A stretch of 64,000 nt of DNA from Boswellia sacra (taxonomy: Eukaryota > Streptophyta > Magnoliopsida > Sapindales > Burseraceae), in assembly GCA_013180625.2 (NCBI GenBank), contig SNVD02005095.1, forward strand, positions 62,001 to 126,000, in the 5' to 3' direction. The notes beneath the pieces were generated by a model. The model did no database searches and was not told where the DNA came from. It saw only the letters and a list, made by a program, of their open reading frames with translations. The position numbers and the translations under genes were made by a program. Below are positions 61,180 to 64,000 of the stretch, piece by piece. The number at the start of each line of letters is the position of its first letter. The stretch's first letter is position 1.

Positions 61180-62305
61180 TTATTTACTTATTTCAAAGTT
61201 TTCTTTTTGAATAGTGTTAATAGTTTGAAAATCTGATTGTGTAGGTGACACTGGTGGTGATTGATGAACTGGTTTTGCTACAGGTATTGTATAATTTACT
61301 GAATAAATAGAATTATTATCTATTTCACTTGCTTGTGTACTTTTATAATTAAAACTACTAGATTTTGGTAATGAAAACGAACTCCTAGCAAATTTAATAT
61401 CAGAATAACTTGATGAAGCTTCTCTTATTCTTAGAGAATTAAATCTTAGTAATATTTTTCCTTCTGGATTTTGAGTAATTTGTGCTATTTCCTTTTGTGC
61501 TATATTCCTAGGTGGTAATGGATTATCTATTTGCCAAACTTCTGATATAGTAATTTCATTCCATTTAAGTAATTTTGGTGTATAAGTTGATGTTGGAGTA
61601 TTTTCTTCTGTTTCTACTGTTAATATTGTAGTTTCTCCTCTAGTATCTTGTAATCTACATCGTGGATTAAATTCTGAACTAGTTTTTTTAAAGTATATCC
61701 TATAGAGTAATAAATACCCATGTCCATTTTGTGTAAAAATTGATTCTGGTAAATGAATGTTTAAAACTAATGTATCTAATATTGTTGGATCATGCAAACT
61801 AACTTGGAAATTTAGAGCACAATTAAAATAAATAGCACGGTTACAAAGGTTTGACTGGACTATCCCTAATAGAGAGTCTTGAAATTTTAATAGTGTTTTG
61901 TCTCTTAATAAAATTAATCTGGAGAATCTATTCCTATTTTTTATAATGGTTTTATAGCTATTTGTATTAGTCCAAAATGTATATAATTAAACCCTTTTTT
62001 TTATAATTTTCTATGGCTAATTGACTAAACAATCTTATTTCTTCAAATTCATTCTATAAAGTTAAAGTTTCTTCGTGTTCTTTTATTGAATAAGTAGTTT
62101 TAAAATCAAATATTCTTATTTCATATATACTATTTGGTGAAATGTTGGGTAATGTGTTTTTGTTTAAACTTGGTGTAATATTAGTAATTTTTGTCATTAT
62201 TTCTCTTGAACTAATTACTTTGGACGTTTTTCTAGATTTAGAATTTAGATATTTTCTAACAGTAGATGCCATTTTCGAATTATTAATAACTTCAAATTCT
62301 AGCAT
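61180..62305 (-). pseudogene. EPRV3 movement protein
   Basis: The first Met reading MLEFEVINNSKMAS (62303-62305), with a second in-frame Met 11 codons later, starts ORF1. A TAG in place of a Gln codon stops the first piece at 62054. Frameshifts near 61900-62000 disturb the conserved 30K-type core. The 3' piece (61180-61797) is open and carries HDPTILDTLVLNIHLPES and LQDTRGETTILTVETEE. This copy lacks CACTA 2 and shows the empty target site at about 61594-61612. Confidence 0.82.
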
Positions 62306-62732
62306 ACAATTTTCTTAGGACAAGAAGGCTACGGGAACACCTAAGGCTTACAACAGTCTCACGCTCTCTCCTAGCTGCCGGGAACACCTGGCTTACCAAC
62401 GTATGCACAGCTTTCACTGCTACCTAGCCATATCCTTCAAATCTTGTTTACTAAAATTTTCCTTATTAATAATTCTAGAATGATATCTATAATTAGAGTT
62501 TTCTCTAAATTCTGCCTCTTTCACAGAGCGTCCAATAATATATTTCTAGATCATAAATATGGTCTTGAAGCCAATCCATTTGTATCATTAAATCTAATTA
62601 TCTCTCCGTGATATTCTATACTAATTGTTTTTAAGAAAATTTTTTATGTTTCTATATTCAACTTTATGTCTTCTAAGATGTTCTCTTAATTCACTCTTTT
62701 CTGTCATTTATCCAATGTTTTATTATCCTGTT
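62306..62732 (-). promoter_or_regulatory. EPRV3 5' leader
   Basis: About 430 bases between the primer site and ORF1. It holds two copies of a GGTGTTCCCG unit (about 62336-62350 and 62378-62392). No long frame is present. Pararetroviral leaders are usually structured with short upstream frames. Confidence 0.55.
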
Positions 62733-62745
62733 GGCTCTGATACCA
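62733..62745 (-). promoter_or_regulatory. tRNA-Met primer-binding site of EPRV3
   Basis: TGGTATCAGAGCC on the - strand is the complement of the 3' end of plant initiator tRNA-Met, the minus-strand primer used by Caulimoviridae. By convention it marks the start of the circular viral map. This copy alone in the window retains it. Confidence 0.85.
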
Positions 62746-62769
62746 TTTAGGGAGAGTAGGATCAATAAA

Positions 62770-63226
62770 AAGCAAGAAATAAAGTAAAACAAAATAAGAA
62801 GTATTGAAAACAATGATTAATGAGAAAATAAAAGTAAAATGAGTAATTTAAATAACAAGTTTAAAATATTGAAAACAAGAGATGAATAAAAAACTTACTT
62901 TTTATTAAAAACTTTCGTTAAAGATTACAAGAGAACTTTTAAGGCAAGGACTCACTCTATTAGCCAATGCCTTTCATTTGATTACAAGAGACTTTATATA
63001 GACTTCATAAGCAGACTTCAAAACATTTTAGGTCCATGACAATTATTACTAACTTTAAAATTTTTTTAACTAAGATCAATACAATAATGATTACTTTTGA
63101 CAATAATATTTGCTTTTTACTCTTCTTGATAGGCTTGAGTAAACGTGGAAGCTTGTTTGCTATACTTTTTCACCGATCTTCTAGAAAGTGAATTGGATAT
63201 GAGTTGGACAAATTTGACTTTATTGA
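62770..63226 (-). promoter_or_regulatory. EPRV3 promoter and poly(A) region
   Basis: On the - strand the TATA box TATATAAAG is at 62992-63000 and AATAAA at 62901-62906, then the primer site at 62745. The order TATA, poly(A) signal, primer site fits synthesis of a terminally redundant pregenomic RNA that bypasses the poly(A) signal on the first pass. Confidence 0.7.
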
Positions 63227-63793
63227 TTACAGATCATAAGGATCTTGAGAAAGTGGCCCACCAAACGGATCTTCATCCAGATTTTCTAGAGTATTGTCGG
63301 ATGAGCTGTCTGAAATATATTGAATAAGTGCCATTAATTGCTTGAGCTGTTTACTTTTTGACTTCTTCTTGGAACTTTTTGATGATGTTGACTTGTCTTA
63401 GGCTTGGACTTCTATCTTCAGTGGAGTATTGGGCTTGATTGATCTTTCTTTGGGTTTGGCTAGAGTTTGCATAGGCTTTTTACCGAATTTGATCCATTGT
63501 TGAATATTTTGGACTGAACACCTTGAAATATCATACTTGTCCCACCACTTAATTCTAAACTCTCCAACTAATGACAAATAGCAATTTGAATAATAAGGCT
63601 CAATAGTAAATGACTTGGATAAAATCCATGGAATTTGAAAATCTATATGAAAACTAATTTACTGGATAAAAGGTTGGTCTGGGGTATGAGCATGTTTTTT
63701 GTAATAAGGAAAGAATAGTTGATTAAGCTGTTCTCGATTAATTGCTGGGTGAGGTCCTAAATAATACACCATTCTAAAAACCATGATGGATGC
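63227..63793 (-). pseudogene. EPRV3 ORF2, 3' part
   Basis: Matches the last 190 or so codons of EPRV1 ORF2, ending with the same Tyr-Asp-Leu-stop (TAA at 63227-63229). Homology begins at about 63793 within the FLEWWYYLGP segment. It contains a stop (about 63400) and indels. Confidence 0.75.
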
Positions 63794-64000
63794 CTTAAAT
63801 AAATTAATATCCAAATATGTTTTACATAACGAGACAAGGGGTGACTACAAGGTTTTGTAGGGTGGGAACCAAACCCATGCACCTCTTTTCCATTCCAATG
63901 TAAATACTTTTTGCCTTAAGCCCACCCTAACCCAAAACTAACAATCGCATTTCAATTCCAAAAGAGATGGTTCTCGTAGGTCCCCAATTTAGCGAGACAT
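63794..64000. other. Flank beyond EPRV3, nothing recognised
   Basis: Non-viral sequence with no gene or element boundary that I can identify. Confidence 0.5.

Overview
The window is nuclear DNA of a flowering plant, most probably a woody dicot. It is AT-rich, its genes have introns, and it carries plant-type Ty1/copia, Ty3/gypsy and CACTA elements plus endogenous pararetrovirus (family Caulimoviridae) sequence. There are no bacterial operons, rRNA or tRNA genes, and no CRISPR. The species cannot be named from sequence alone.

Layout. (1) 783-2857 and 11357-14420: a decayed florendovirus/petuvirus-like copy (EPRV1, + strand), split by an 8.5-kb CACTA element (2859-11356). That element carries fragments of three host genes: an ankyrin/integrin-linked-type kinase, a BASS transporter and an NRG2-type DUF630/DUF632 protein. 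(2) 14635-16599: a six-exon gene for a two-MATH-domain protein (- strand), with one damaged splice acceptor. (3) 17192-21989: a full-length but broken copia element with 0.22-kb LTRs. (4) 21995-28980: single-copy DNA with a truncated germin-like gene, a MITE-like element and microsatellites. (5) 28981-48101: a second viral copy (EPRV2) and a second MATH gene (45521-47484), whose six exons join into an intact 328-codon frame. EPRV2 is split by a 10-kb CACTA element (29953-40033) holding most of a TDY-type MAP kinase gene fused to a proteasome RPT6 fragment, and this cargo is itself interrupted by two solo LTRs. (6) 48102-60168: a second copy of the copia element, split by a 7.5-kb gypsy-type element (50447-57914). 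That element contains an intronless LOG (cytokinin-activating enzyme) copy and an antisense chromovirus gag-pol fragment. (7) 60167-63793: a third viral copy (EPRV3, - strand), fused directly to the copia gag start. It spans the viral promoter, the tRNA-Met primer site, leader, movement protein and coat protein start.

How it fits together. Regions 1-3 and 5-6 are two copies of one segmental duplication (viral tail, MATH gene, copia element). Each copy later received different insertions, so the copies serve as empty-site controls for one another. The only protein-coding gene that looks intact is the second MATH gene. Everything else is mobile, viral or captured and broken. The layers can be ordered: virus and copia integration, then duplication, then CACTA and gypsy insertions, then solo LTRs inside the CACTA cargo.
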